Assembly (NCBI GenBank): GCA_947494715.1
Contig: CANLWG010000007.1
Span: forward strand, 186,001-250,000
Length of the DNA: 64,000 nt
Direction of reading: 5' to 3'
Origin: an uncultured Flavobacteriaceae bacterium
GTDB taxonomy: Bacteria; Bacteroidota; Bacteroidia; Flavobacteriales; Flavobacteriaceae
The notes under the pieces were generated by a model. The model was not told the origin of the DNA, searched no databases, and worked only from the letters and a program-made list of their open reading frames with translations. This document shows, piece by piece, positions 18,929 to 28,177 of the stretch (the first letter of the stretch is position 1; each line of letters starts with the position of its first letter). Position numbers and translations under genes: made by a program.

Positions 18929-19261
18929 ATCAATACTTCCTGTTTTAAGGACCAGAATTAGAGATTGAAAACAAGGCAGCGTTTAGACCTAATTCGGGTA
19001 CCTGATATCATTAGTACCGCAATTACAAATAAAATACTTGTTTTGGGTTAAACTTGCAAAATGTAGGAATACCCGAATTATTGCTTCAATTTAGGTTATT
19101 TCTAGAGCCTCAAGATCGCAAACCCATTTTAATCTTTAAACGGCAAATTTTTCTCAGGAACAGGAGATTATTGGCTTTTATTTTTTTCTTACACGAGTTG
19201 TACGTAAATTACTGATTTCTTTTATTCTTTTCAGCCTAATATTGTTTGATAGAACACAACA
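18929..19261. other. 333-bp non-coding spacer between LacI and the ABC exporter
   Basis: AT-rich sequence without a credible ORF on either strand. I looked in particular for a short double-glycine leader peptide gene that the downstream exporter could process and found none. There is no obvious terminator after the LacI gene. A segment near 19238-19250 (AATATTGTTTGAT) resembles a -7 element with one base too many, so a promoter for the exporter may lie there. Confidence 0.6.
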
Positions 19262-21463
19262 ATGGATAAGTTTTTTTTTCCTTTTTATCGACAATTAGAT
19301 CAAATGGATTGTGGCCCAACCTGTTTGAGGATGGTGTCAAAATACTATGGCAAATCTTACTCGGTCGATTTTTTAAGAAAAAAAGCGAATATCACCCGTG
19401 AAGGGGTCTCCATGAGTGGTATTGCCGAAGCCGCCGAGGCTATCGGGTATCATACTTTGGCCGTGAGTCTTGACTATAAAACCATGGTCGATGAAGTTCC
19501 TTTGCCCTGTATAGCGTATTGGCGCCAACGCCATTTTGTGGTAGTCCATAGGATAAAAAAAGATACGGTTTATGTTGCCGACCCGGCACATGGTTTGGTG
19601 AAATATTCCAAACCAGACTTTTTAAATGGATGGATTGGAAAAAATGCCGATGAGGATTCCTTGGGATATTTACTTTTATTGGAACCCACCCCAAGATTTC
19701 ACGAAAATGATATTGAGGACAAGCGTGCGTATGGGTTCAAATTCCTGTTCTGGTACTTTAGACCTTACAAAAAGTATATCGCTCAACTTTTATTGGGCCT
19801 GTTGGTTGGGAGCCTGCTTCAATTGATATTTCCTTTTCTAACCCAAGCCGTAGTGGATTATGGTATCAATTATCAAAACCTAAATTTTATTTATCTGATT
19901 CTTATCGCCCAACTTACATTATTCATTTCCCAAACAACGGTAGACCTTATACGTGGATGGATTCTATTGCATATGACCAGTAGGATCAACATCAACCTAA
20001 TTTCAGATTTCCTTATCAAATTAATGCGGTTGCCTATTGCTTTTTTTGATTCTAAAAATACAGGAGATATCATACAACGAATATATGATCACGATAGGAT
20101 ACAGGATTTTTTGTCCAGTACCACTTTAAATACACTTTTCTCCGCATTCAATCTTATTGTATTCGGGTTTGTATTGGCCTATTATAATCTTACAATTTTT
20201 GCTATATTTTTCATTGGTTCTTTTGTATATATCGGATGGACCCTGTTGTTTCTTAAAAAGAGGGAAGAACTGGACTATAAACGTTTTGACCAGGCAGCGG
20301 ATAATCAAAGTAGTATTTATCAGCTAATTTCCGGTATGCAGGAAATAAAGCTGAATGGATCGGAACGAAGACGCCGTTGGGAGTGGGAGGCCATACAGGT
20401 AAAATTGTTCAAGGTCTCCATAAAAAGTTTGGCATTATCCCAAACGCAGAATACCGGGGGACAGTTTTTTAACGAACTTAAAAACATATTGATAACCTTC
20501 ATAGCGGCCAAATCGGTCATTGATGGTAGCCTTACTTTAGGTATGATGCTATCGGTACAGTACATTATAGGACAGCTGAATCTCCCAATAAACAACTTTA
20601 TCACCTTTATCCAAACGGGTCAGGATGCGAAAATAAGTTTGGAACGCTTATCGGAAATTCATGCCAAGGATGATGAGGAAGGCCAGGATGAAGATATTAT
20701 AAAAGAACTTCCCGAAAGTAGGGACATCAGGATAAAAAATCTCAGTTTTCGCTACGGGGGCAGAAGTTCTCCAAAGGTTTTGGACAACATTGATCTTACA
20801 ATACCCGAAGGAAAGGTAACCGCCATTGTGGGTGCCAGTGGAAGTGGCAAAACAACACTTATTAAACTACTATTAAAGTTTTATGAACCGACCGAAGGAA
20901 AGATTATGGTGGATAAAATCAATCTTAAAAATATGGGAACCAACTTTTGGAGAAAGAACTGTGGTAGTGTTATGCAGGATGGTTTTTTATTCGGGGATAC
21001 TATTTCCAGAAATATTACAGAATCCGACTCGGAGGGAATCATAGATAAAAAAAGATTGTTACATGCCGTTGACGTTGCTAATATTGATAGTTTCATTGAA
21101 CAATTGCCATCCGGTTTTAATACTAAAATAGGGAGTAGCGGCACTAATATTAGTGGTGGGCAAAAGCAACGGATTTTGATTGCAAGATCTGTCTATAAGA
21201 ACCCAAACTATATTTTCTTTGACGAGGCTACCAGTGCCCTGGACGCCAATAATGAAAAGGTGATTATGGACAAATTGGAAAGGTTTTATGAGGGTAAAAC
21301 AGTAGTGGTAGTGGCACACAGATTGAGCACGGTAAAAAATGCGGATCAGATTATTGTATTGGATACTGGTAAGATTATAGAAAGGGGTGATCATAAGGAA
21401 CTTACAAAGAAAAAAGGACTGTACTATTCCTTAGTAAAAAACCAGTTGGAACTGGGAAATTGA
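19262..21463 (+). CDS. Peptidase-containing ABC transporter (C39 peptidase + membrane + ATPase domains)
   Basis: 733 residues. Residues 1-~130 are a C39 bacteriocin-processing peptidase with Cys17 in QMDCGPTCL, His91 in RHFVVVH and Asp107 in VADPAHG all in place. Six membrane segments follow (~170-430), then an ABC ATPase with Walker A GASGSGKTT near residue 524, signature SGGQKQR near 629 and Walker B IFFDEA near 650. Such proteins cut a leader after Gly-Gly and export the cargo through an adaptor and an outer-membrane channel. The HlyD adaptor gene begins 3 bp downstream. Neither a cargo peptide, a TolC-like channel nor a radical-SAM or lanthionine enzyme is nearby. Confidence 0.93.
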   Translation: MDKFFFPFYRQLDQMDCGPTCLRMVSKYYGKSYSVDFLRKKANITREGVSMSGIAEAAEAIGYHTLAVSLDYKTMVDEVPLPCIAYWRQRHFVVVHRIKKDTVYVADPAHGLVKYSKPDFLNGWIGKNADEDSLGYLLLLEPTPRFHENDIEDKRAYGFKFLFWYFRPYKKYIAQLLLGLLVGSLLQLIFPFLTQAVVDYGINYQNLNFIYLILIAQLTLFISQTTVDLIRGWILLHMTSRININLISDFLIKLMRLPIAFFDSKNTGDIIQRIYDHDRIQDFLSSTTLNTLFSAFNLIVFGFVLAYYNLTIFAIFFIGSFVYIGWTLLFLKKREELDYKRFDQAADNQSSIYQLISGMQEIKLNGSERRRRWEWEAIQVKLFKVSIKSLALSQTQNTGGQFFNELKNILITFIAAKSVIDGSLTLGMMLSVQYIIGQLNLPINNFITFIQTGQDAKISLERLSEIHAKDDEEGQDEDIIKELPESRDIRIKNLSFRYGGRSSPKVLDNIDLTIPEGKVTAIVGASGSGKTTLIKLLLKFYEPTEGKIMVDKINLKNMGTNFWRKNCGSVMQDGFLFGDTISRNITESDSEGIIDKKRLLHAVDVANIDSFIEQLPSGFNTKIGSSGTNISGGQKQRILIARSVYKNPNYIFFDEATSALDANNEKVIMDKLERFYEGKTVVVVAHRLSTVKNADQIIVLDTGKIIERGDHKELTKKKGLYYSLVKNQLELGN

Positions 21464-21466
21464 GCA

Positions 21467-22789
21467 ATGACCGAGAACCCGAAAAATATTAAAAGAGAGA
21501 TTGACCTTTTGGACGAACGCTCCGATCAGGTAAAGGAAATCTTGGGCAAGGCTCCCAATTGGGTAATCCGTTCTGGAATCACGGTGGTCTTTATTATTGT
21601 AGTGCTACTTATCCTTGGAGCTGCGCTCATCGGTTATAATGACATCATCCCAGCACAGATTACGATAACCAGCAAAAACCCTCCAGTATATCTAAAAGCG
21701 AATACTTCAGGCAGGCTTACCCATATTTTTGTCGAGGCAGATCAACAAGTAGAAGAGGGCGAGGTCCTTGCGGAAATTGAGAATACGGCGAATCTTGAAG
21801 ATGTTCTATACCTAAGGGATAAGATTGTTGATTTTAGGACGGAAATAAGGACGTTGGATTCTCTGCGTACTATTTATCCGCCCTATTTGGATTTAGGTTC
21901 CATACAATTGGCCTATGGGGAGTTTTTGACCCAATACCAGAATTACATTTTATTCAATGCACTGTCTCCTAGCGAAAGGGAGTCTGCGATGATCAGAAAA
22001 CAGTTGGGGGAACAAAGAGCTTTTTTAGACAGGCAACAGCGACAACTGAGTATTTTTAGGGAAGATTTGGAACTCTCCAAAAGCAGTTATGAGCGTAATA
22101 AAACACTCTATGAAAAAAACGTTATTTCCAAAGCGGAGTATGAAAGTGCCTCTAGGGAGTACTTATCCGATAAGCAGCAATATGAAGGTTTCCTGACCGG
22201 AATATCCAATACCCAGATAGCTATTGCGAATTTTAACAACCTGTTGACGAAGTCCAACATTCAGGGTACCGAGTTCGAAAACACATACAAACAGCAACTG
22301 GACAAAGCGTACCAGACCTTGAATAATGAGCTTTTACTTTGGGAACAGCAGTTTCTTATAAAGAGTCCGATATCCGGTAAAGTAACCGTTTTCGATATTT
22401 GGAACAAATACCAGAACGTGAGCGTAGGGGAAACGCTATTTACTGTGGTACCAAATGATTTGGAAGGAATCATCGGTAGGGTTACCCTTCCTATCCGGAA
22501 CTCGGGAAAGGTAAAGATAGGGCAGAAAGTGATTATAAAATTAGCAAACTATCCCTTTGAAGAATGGGGTAATCTAGAAGGTGAGATTCAGAATATATCC
22601 GAAGTGCCTAAACAGGGTGAAGAGGCCTTTTATACACTTTATATTAAATTAGATGAGCTTTCTACCTCTTACGGTAAGCAAGTGGACTTTAAACAAGAGA
22701 TGCAGGGTACCGCCGAAATCGTAATAGAGGAACTTACTATTTTACAACGCATCTTTTACCAGTTGAGAAAGGTTTTTGATAGGGGTTGA
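21467..22789 (+). CDS. HlyD-family periplasmic adaptor of the ABC exporter
   Basis: 440 residues: a cytoplasmic N-tail (~33), one membrane helix (residues ~34-58, VVFIIVVLLILGAALIG), a biotinyl-lipoyl-like half (ANTSGRLTHIFVEADQQVEEGEVL), a long coiled-coil hairpin (residues ~115-290, rich in Gln/Glu/Arg) and the returning barrel (LLWEQQFLIKSPISGKVTV). This is the usual layout for an adaptor joining an inner-membrane PCAT exporter to an outer-membrane channel. It is co-transcribed with the ABC gene (3-bp gap). No terminator is evident in the 266 bp before pgmB. Confidence 0.92.
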   Translation: MTENPKNIKREIDLLDERSDQVKEILGKAPNWVIRSGITVVFIIVVLLILGAALIGYNDIIPAQITITSKNPPVYLKANTSGRLTHIFVEADQQVEEGEVLAEIENTANLEDVLYLRDKIVDFRTEIRTLDSLRTIYPPYLDLGSIQLAYGEFLTQYQNYILFNALSPSERESAMIRKQLGEQRAFLDRQQRQLSIFREDLELSKSSYERNKTLYEKNVISKAEYESASREYLSDKQQYEGFLTGISNTQIAIANFNNLLTKSNIQGTEFENTYKQQLDKAYQTLNNELLLWEQQFLIKSPISGKVTVFDIWNKYQNVSVGETLFTVVPNDLEGIIGRVTLPIRNSGKVKIGQKVIIKLANYPFEEWGNLEGEIQNISEVPKQGEEAFYTLYIKLDELSTSYGKQVDFKQEMQGTAEIVIEELTILQRIFYQLRKVFDRG

Positions 22790-22985
22790 TGTTGTAAGCC
22801 TAAAATTCCTGTTTCTTTCAGTTTTTTTAAATCCCATAAACTGGGTAAGCTTTTCTTTCAAAACTTTCATAAAGGATGCAATAGCTCTTTGTTTTATTAC
22901 TAATAACATCACAGCAACTGAATGGGCACATTCAATTTACCATACTTAATCCAAGATTAATGTTATGCCGGCGATAAGAACTTGT

Positions 22986-22993
22986 TAACTTTG
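22986..22993 (+). promoter_or_regulatory. -7 element of a promoter for pgmB
   Basis: TAACTTTG is an exact match to the Bacteroidota TAnnTTTG element, 62 bp before the pgmB ATG. The region 20 bp upstream holds the near-palindrome TTATGCCGGCGATAA (22963-22977), which overlaps where the -33 element should be and could be a repressor site. This suggests pgmB-GH65-GH13 is transcribed apart from the exporter genes. Confidence 0.45.
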
Positions 22994-23055
22994 CCCGACG
23001 TATTTTGAACCATTTGAGGTTTTCATATAAATTTAGAATCATTTAAGTGAATAAA

Positions 23056-23730
23056 ATGAAACATAAAACCGGATTTATCTTTGATTTGGATGGTGTAATC
23101 GTGGATACCGCTAAATATCACTACCTGGCATGGAAGAAGTTGGCAGATGAGTTGGGAATAGAATTTACCGAGGAGGACAACGAACGTTTTAAGGGAGTGA
23201 GCCGGAAAAGATGTTTGGAAATCCTTTTGGAAATGGGTGGTATTGAGGCTACAGAGGAACAGTTCAATGCCTGGCTTCTAGAAAAAAATGAGGATTATTT
23301 AGCGTATATCGACACAATGGATGAAACGGAAATATTACCGGATGTTCCTAAGGTATTACAGTACTTAAGGACCAATAACATTCCTATGGCCCTTGGATCT
23401 GCAAGTAAAAATGCCAAGCCTATTTTGGAAAAAGTAAACTTATTATCGTATTTTGATACGGTTGTGGATGGCAATGAAGTATCTAAGGCGAAGCCGGACC
23501 CCGAGGTTTTTATCAAGGCTTCTGAAAAGTTGGGCACAAGACCGGAACATTGTGTGGTATTCGAGGATGCCTTGGCAGGGATAGAGGCCGCAAACAGTGC
23601 AGGAATGACCAGCATTGGTATTGGAGATGCTGAAATACTGTCCAATGCAAAATTCAATTTTATCGATTTCACGGAAATTGATGATGATTTTTTGAACACG
23701 TTGTTGGATAAGGTAGGCAGTAACGGTTGA
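23056..23730 (+). CDS. pgmB: Beta-phosphoglucomutase
   Basis: 224 residues from the ATG at 23056; the GTG at 23047 adds only three residues and is less likely. It is a HAD-superfamily enzyme with the nucleophile motif FDLDGVIVDTA, cap-domain residues after it (FKGVSRKRCLEILL), motif II GSASKN, and motif III/IV KPDPEVF and FEDALAGIEAA. It interconverts beta-glucose 1-phosphate and glucose 6-phosphate. It precedes a GH65 phosphorylase by 129 bp; the two enzymes work in series in disaccharide phosphorolysis, which supports the assignment over other HAD phosphatases. Confidence 0.93.
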   Translation: MKHKTGFIFDLDGVIVDTAKYHYLAWKKLADELGIEFTEEDNERFKGVSRKRCLEILLEMGGIEATEEQFNAWLLEKNEDYLAYIDTMDETEILPDVPKVLQYLRTNNIPMALGSASKNAKPILEKVNLLSYFDTVVDGNEVSKAKPDPEVFIKASEKLGTRPEHCVVFEDALAGIEAANSAGMTSIGIGDAEILSNAKFNFIDFTEIDDDFLNTLLDKVGSNG

Positions 23731-23859
23731 TTGGGTTCGTTTAAAGACCTTAAATATATGGTTTACGGTTTATAGGCTGTGAACAGTTGTCCCGTAGCCC
23801 TGTTATAAATTTCAGACTTCATATATACCTAATAGTAAAATAGCAAAAGAACATAAGAA

Positions 23860-26181
23860 ATGAATCAAGATTATATAAGTCCCAATGAATGGTCCATCAT
23901 CGAAGAGGGGTTTGATAAGGAAAACGTAAAGGCATCGGAAAGTCTGTTCAGTATAGGAAACGGAGCAATGGGACAGCGCGCCAATTTTGAGGAACACTAT
24001 TCGGGCTCTACTTTTCAGGGAAGCTATATTGCTGGGGTCTACTATCCGGATAAGACCAGGGTCGGTTGGTGGAAAAACGGGTATCCCGAATATTTTGCAA
24101 AAGTATTGAATGCTCCAAGTTGGATCGGGATAAATGTACTTCTAAATGGAGAACCCCTAGATTTGAATACTTGTAAAAAAGTAGATGATTTCCGTAGGGA
24201 ACTTAATATGAAGGAGGGTTGGTACCAAAGGTCTTTTAGGGCAGTAACCTCCGTCGATGTGACCATAGATGTAAAGGTTACACGATTCCTAAGCCTTGAT
24301 TTGGATGAGGTGGGAGCCATAAAATTTGAAATTTCCCCTATTGATAATGACGTAGAGGTTACCTTCAATCCATATTTGGACAGCGGCATTACCAACGAGG
24401 ATAGTAACTGGGACGATAAGTTCTGGAATACTACAAATGTAGTATCGGAAGGCAATCAGGCCTTTATCGAAGCTCATACTATGAAGACTCATTTCGCTAC
24501 TTGTACCTTCATGGAAGCACAGGCATATCATGACGGTAAAAAAGTAGATCTCATTCCTTCAGGGGTCAAAAAGGAACTTTGGGTGGGTCATGAATACGTT
24601 CAAGAAGTAAAAAAGGGAGAAAGCGTATCACTGGTTAAGTTTGGGGGGTATACCGTTTCTACGAACCATAAAACACAGGAGTTGGTCCGGGCAGCAAAGA
24701 ATGTTTTGAAAAAAGCTACTGATTTAGGATTTGAAACGTTATTGGATAAGCAAAAGAAAACTTGGTCCAAAATATGGGAAATGAGCGATATTACCATTTC
24801 GGGTGATATAAAAGCACAACAAGGTATACGCTTCAATATTTTTCATTTGAATCAAACCTATCTCGGTACGGATTCGCGCCTTAACATAGGCCCAAAGGGA
24901 TTTACCGGCGAAAAGTATGGAGGAAGCACCTATTGGGATACAGAAGCCTATTGTATTCCTTTTTACATGGCTACGAAGGATCAGAAGGTAGCCCGCAATC
25001 TTTTGCAATATCGATACAATCATTTGGAGAAGGCCATTGAGAATGCCCAAAAATTAGGGTTTAGCAATGGAGCGGCCCTTTATCCCATGGTCACCATGAA
25101 TGGGGAGGAATGCCATAATGAGTGGGAAATTACCTTTGAGGAAATCCATAGGAACGGAGCCATAGCTTTTGCCATTTATAACTATTTCCGCTTTACAGGG
25201 GACTATAGTTATATTCCCGAAATGGGGTTGGAAGTCTTGATCGGAATTGCACGTTTCTGGCACCAACGCGCCAATTTTTCGGAACAAAAGCAAAAGTATG
25301 TCATATTGGGAGTTACCGGACCAAATGAATATGAGAACAATGTTAGTAACAATTGGTATACCAACTACATAGCTAAATGGTGCATTAATTATACCTTGGA
25401 GCAGTTGCAAAAGGTAAAGGAAGGATACCCGGAAGATTATAATAGGATAAAGGGCTTTACCAAATTAACGGATACGGAAACGGATGAATGGGCAGAGGTA
25501 GCTAAGAAAATGTATTTTCCGTATTCAGAAGAGCATGGGATTTATCTTCAACAAGATGGATTCTTGGACAAGGAATTGATTACTGTTGCCGAATTACCCA
25601 AATCCCAAAGACCCATTAATCAAAAATGGAGTTGGGACCGAATTTTAAGATCTCCTTACATTAAACAGGCCGACACGCTTCAGGGATTTTATCTCTTTGA
25701 AGATCAATTTACCTTGGAAGAACTTGAAAAACATTTCGATTTTTACGAACCTTTCACCGTACATGAATCCTCCTTATCCCCTTGTGTACATAGTATTCAA
25801 GCGGCCAAATTAAATCGTATGGAGCAGGCATACCAATTTTATCTTCGTACATCCCGCCTTGATTTGGACGACTATAACAAAGAAGTGGAAGAAGGCTTAC
25901 ATATCACCTCAATGGCGGGTACCTGGATGAGTATAGTAGAAGGTTTTGGTGGTATGCGGATTGTGGACGATAAATTGTCCTTCACCCCAAGGATACCCAA
26001 ACAATGGGAAGGGTATTCCTTTAAAATCAATTTTAGGCATCGTATCCTCAAGGTTACCATAACCAAAAAGGAAGTCAAGTTTGTTTTGGAAGGCAAGGAA
26101 GATATGTCCCTTCGCGTTAACGGGGAGCGCGTAGTAGTCTCACCCAATGAGGAAACCATTTTTGAAAATCAACTTGCTTAA
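23860..26181 (+). CDS. GH65 family disaccharide phosphorylase (maltose-phosphorylase type)
   Basis: 773 residues with no signal peptide, hence cytoplasmic. It has an N-terminal beta-sandwich (~1-270), linker helices, an (alpha/alpha)6 barrel (~320-690) and a short C-terminal sheet domain. The catalytic acid is predicted to be Glu490 in GVTGPNEYENN, very near the position in characterised maltose phosphorylases. A phosphate-binding HESSLSPC segment lies near residue 635. It should split an alpha-glucoside (maltose most likely; trehalose or kojibiose are alternatives) with phosphate into glucose and beta-glucose 1-phosphate, the substrate of the preceding gene. Confidence 0.93.
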   Translation: MNQDYISPNEWSIIEEGFDKENVKASESLFSIGNGAMGQRANFEEHYSGSTFQGSYIAGVYYPDKTRVGWWKNGYPEYFAKVLNAPSWIGINVLLNGEPLDLNTCKKVDDFRRELNMKEGWYQRSFRAVTSVDVTIDVKVTRFLSLDLDEVGAIKFEISPIDNDVEVTFNPYLDSGITNEDSNWDDKFWNTTNVVSEGNQAFIEAHTMKTHFATCTFMEAQAYHDGKKVDLIPSGVKKELWVGHEYVQEVKKGESVSLVKFGGYTVSTNHKTQELVRAAKNVLKKATDLGFETLLDKQKKTWSKIWEMSDITISGDIKAQQGIRFNIFHLNQTYLGTDSRLNIGPKGFTGEKYGGSTYWDTEAYCIPFYMATKDQKVARNLLQYRYNHLEKAIENAQKLGFSNGAALYPMVTMNGEECHNEWEITFEEIHRNGAIAFAIYNYFRFTGDYSYIPEMGLEVLIGIARFWHQRANFSEQKQKYVILGVTGPNEYENNVSNNWYTNYIAKWCINYTLEQLQKVKEGYPEDYNRIKGFTKLTDTETDEWAEVAKKMYFPYSEEHGIYLQQDGFLDKELITVAELPKSQRPINQKWSWDRILRSPYIKQADTLQGFYLFEDQFTLEELEKHFDFYEPFTVHESSLSPCVHSIQAAKLNRMEQAYQFYLRTSRLDLDDYNKEVEEGLHITSMAGTWMSIVEGFGGMRIVDDKLSFTPRIPKQWEGYSFKINFRHRILKVTITKKEVKFVLEGKEDMSLRVNGERVVVSPNEETIFENQLA

Positions 26182-26203
26182 AACTCGCAATCTTTTTTAC
26201 AGA

Positions 26204-28069
26204 ATGAAAAATTGTTTGATCCTTATCCTAATTTTTATAGGGTGGGGTTGCAAGCATGAGCAAAAACAGCCAGAGAATATGCACCAGAAAAAGGGAAAAG
26301 TAAAAAAGGAGGTGGTATACCAAGTATTTACGCGTTTATTTGGCAATACCCATACCAACAATAAACCATGGGGTACCATGGAAGAAAACGGCATAGGCAA
26401 ATTTGGTGATTTTACGGAACGGGCGCTTGACGAAATCAAAGCCCTAGGAGTTACCCATATTTGGTATACCGGTGTTCCCCACCATGCTTTGGCGGCAGAT
26501 TACCGCGAATACGACATATCACAAGATGATCCGGATGTGGTAAAAGGCCGTGCCGGATCACCCTATGCTGTAAAGGACTATTACAATGTAAATCCTGATT
26601 TGGCGGAAAACCCCGAAAAGCGTTTGGAAGAATTCAAGGCGCTGATCCACCGTACCCATAAAGCGGGCCTAAAGTTATTAATCGACATTGTTCCCAACCA
26701 TGTAGCCCGAAATTATGAGGGTAAATCCACACCTGAAGGGTCAGAGCCTTTTGGAGCTTCGGACGATACCTCATTGGAATACAAACGTGACAATAATTTT
26801 TATTACATACCTGATAGTATTTTTAAGGTCCCGGACTGGCAAAATGGGTACCTACCTCTAGGTGGCGACGATCATCCATTGGTAGATGGTCATTTTAAAG
26901 AAGTTCCTGCCAAATGGACCGGAAACGGATCCCGATTGGCGCAACCACACTTTAATGATTGGTATGAGACCGTAAAAATCAATTATGGAGTACGTCCAGA
27001 TGGTTCCTATGATTTTGATGAACTGCCGAAGGATTTTGAATCTAAAGACCATAAAGCACACTTTCAATTTTGGCAGGACAAAGACGTACCTAATTCTTGG
27101 ATCAAGTTTAAGGATATTGCCCTGTATTGGCTGGATATGGGCGTTGATGGATTTCGATTTGATATGGCCGAAATGGTTCCTGTCGAATTCTGGAGCTACA
27201 TGAACAGTCATATAAAAATGAAAAATCCGGATGCATTTCTATTGGCAGAAGTATACAATCCGGAGTTGTACCGCGACTATATCCATAATGGGAAGATGGA
27301 TTATCTCTACGACAAGGTTGAGATGTATGATTCGCTTAGGCATATCATGCAAGGCCATGGTTGGACAGACCATATTCCCGTAGTAAAAAAGAGGACAGCG
27401 GATATAGCGCATCATTTGTTGCATTTTCTTGAAAATCATGACGAACAGCGCATCGCCAGTCCGGATTTTGCTGGAGATGCACAAAGAGGAAAGCCGGCGA
27501 TGGTAGTATCCGCTACAATGACCACTGCTCCTCTAATGATTTATTTTGGTCAGGAAGTAGGAGAGCCTGCCAAGGAAAATGCCGGTTTTGGCAGTCCAAC
27601 CCGGACCTCCATTTTTGACTATATAGGAGTGCCCCACCATCAACGATGGGTAAACGACAAAAAATTTGACGGAGGACAACTATCTGAAGACGAGAACACT
27701 TTACGTGATTTTTACAAACGACTGCTGAACTTTACGATCAATAGCAATGCCCTTATGGGCGAATACCGGGATATCCATTTCTATAACAAGGAAAACTCGG
27801 AAGGATATGATCACAGAGTATTGTCCTATGTACGATGGTCCAATTCTGAAAGGTTAATTGTTGTTTCAAATTTTGAGGCTCACGATTCCCGTGCTTTTCA
27901 ACTTAAAATCCCATCGGAGATTGTTCAAAAATGGAATTTAGGAGAAGGGGATTACAAAGTTATAGATGCCTTGTACGGAGGTGTCAATACGCTAAAAATA
28001 GTGGACGGGGTAGGGAAATTAGATATTTCGCTTAATCCGTTGCAGTCCTTTATCTTTAGGGTTGATTGA
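26204..28069 (+). CDS. GH13 alpha-amylase family lipoprotein
   Basis: 621 residues from the ATG at 26204, 22 bp after the GH65 stop; the longer frame from 26147 overlaps GH65 and buries the signal. An SPII signal with lipobox IGWGCK places it on a membrane, facing the periplasm or the surface. The GH13 barrel shows region I DIVPNH, the nucleophile Asp320 in GFRFDMAE, acid/base Glu349 in LLAEVYNPE and the third carboxylate Asp413 in ENHDEQR. It likely cuts alpha-glucans or maltodextrins, feeding maltose to the phosphorylase. Exact linkage preference is not readable. Confidence 0.93.
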   Translation: MKNCLILILIFIGWGCKHEQKQPENMHQKKGKVKKEVVYQVFTRLFGNTHTNNKPWGTMEENGIGKFGDFTERALDEIKALGVTHIWYTGVPHHALAADYREYDISQDDPDVVKGRAGSPYAVKDYYNVNPDLAENPEKRLEEFKALIHRTHKAGLKLLIDIVPNHVARNYEGKSTPEGSEPFGASDDTSLEYKRDNNFYYIPDSIFKVPDWQNGYLPLGGDDHPLVDGHFKEVPAKWTGNGSRLAQPHFNDWYETVKINYGVRPDGSYDFDELPKDFESKDHKAHFQFWQDKDVPNSWIKFKDIALYWLDMGVDGFRFDMAEMVPVEFWSYMNSHIKMKNPDAFLLAEVYNPELYRDYIHNGKMDYLYDKVEMYDSLRHIMQGHGWTDHIPVVKKRTADIAHHLLHFLENHDEQRIASPDFAGDAQRGKPAMVVSATMTTAPLMIYFGQEVGEPAKENAGFGSPTRTSIFDYIGVPHHQRWVNDKKFDGGQLSEDENTLRDFYKRLLNFTINSNALMGEYRDIHFYNKENSEGYDHRVLSYVRWSNSERLIVVSNFEAHDSRAFQLKIPSEIVQKWNLGEGDYKVIDALYGGVNTLKIVDGVGKLDISLNPLQSFIFRVD

Positions 28070-28153
28070 TTTTGTACAATTTACAATTCCTTCTTGGTAA
28101 GTAGTTTTGCTTTTTCCGTAGAATTCCTTGTATGTATTCTTAGCGTACGTTGG

Positions 28154-28161
28154 TATATTTG
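28154..28161 (+). promoter_or_regulatory. -7 element of the GDPD/BaiN promoter
   Basis: TATATTTG matches TAnnTTTG exactly and a TTG lies at 28128-28130, slightly further than the usual spacing. Transcription would start about ten bases before the ATG at 28178, ruling out the longer reading frame that opens at 28094. Confidence 0.5.
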
Positions 28162-28177
28162 TATCAAAAGTAGTTTT

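Noticed and set aside
22742-22909. A 55-codon minus-strand ORF (MLLVIKQRA start, Lys-rich) overlapping the end of the HlyD gene
   Set aside because: Considered as a possible exporter cargo, but it has no Gly-Gly site, overlaps a conserved coding region antisense and has no promoter match.
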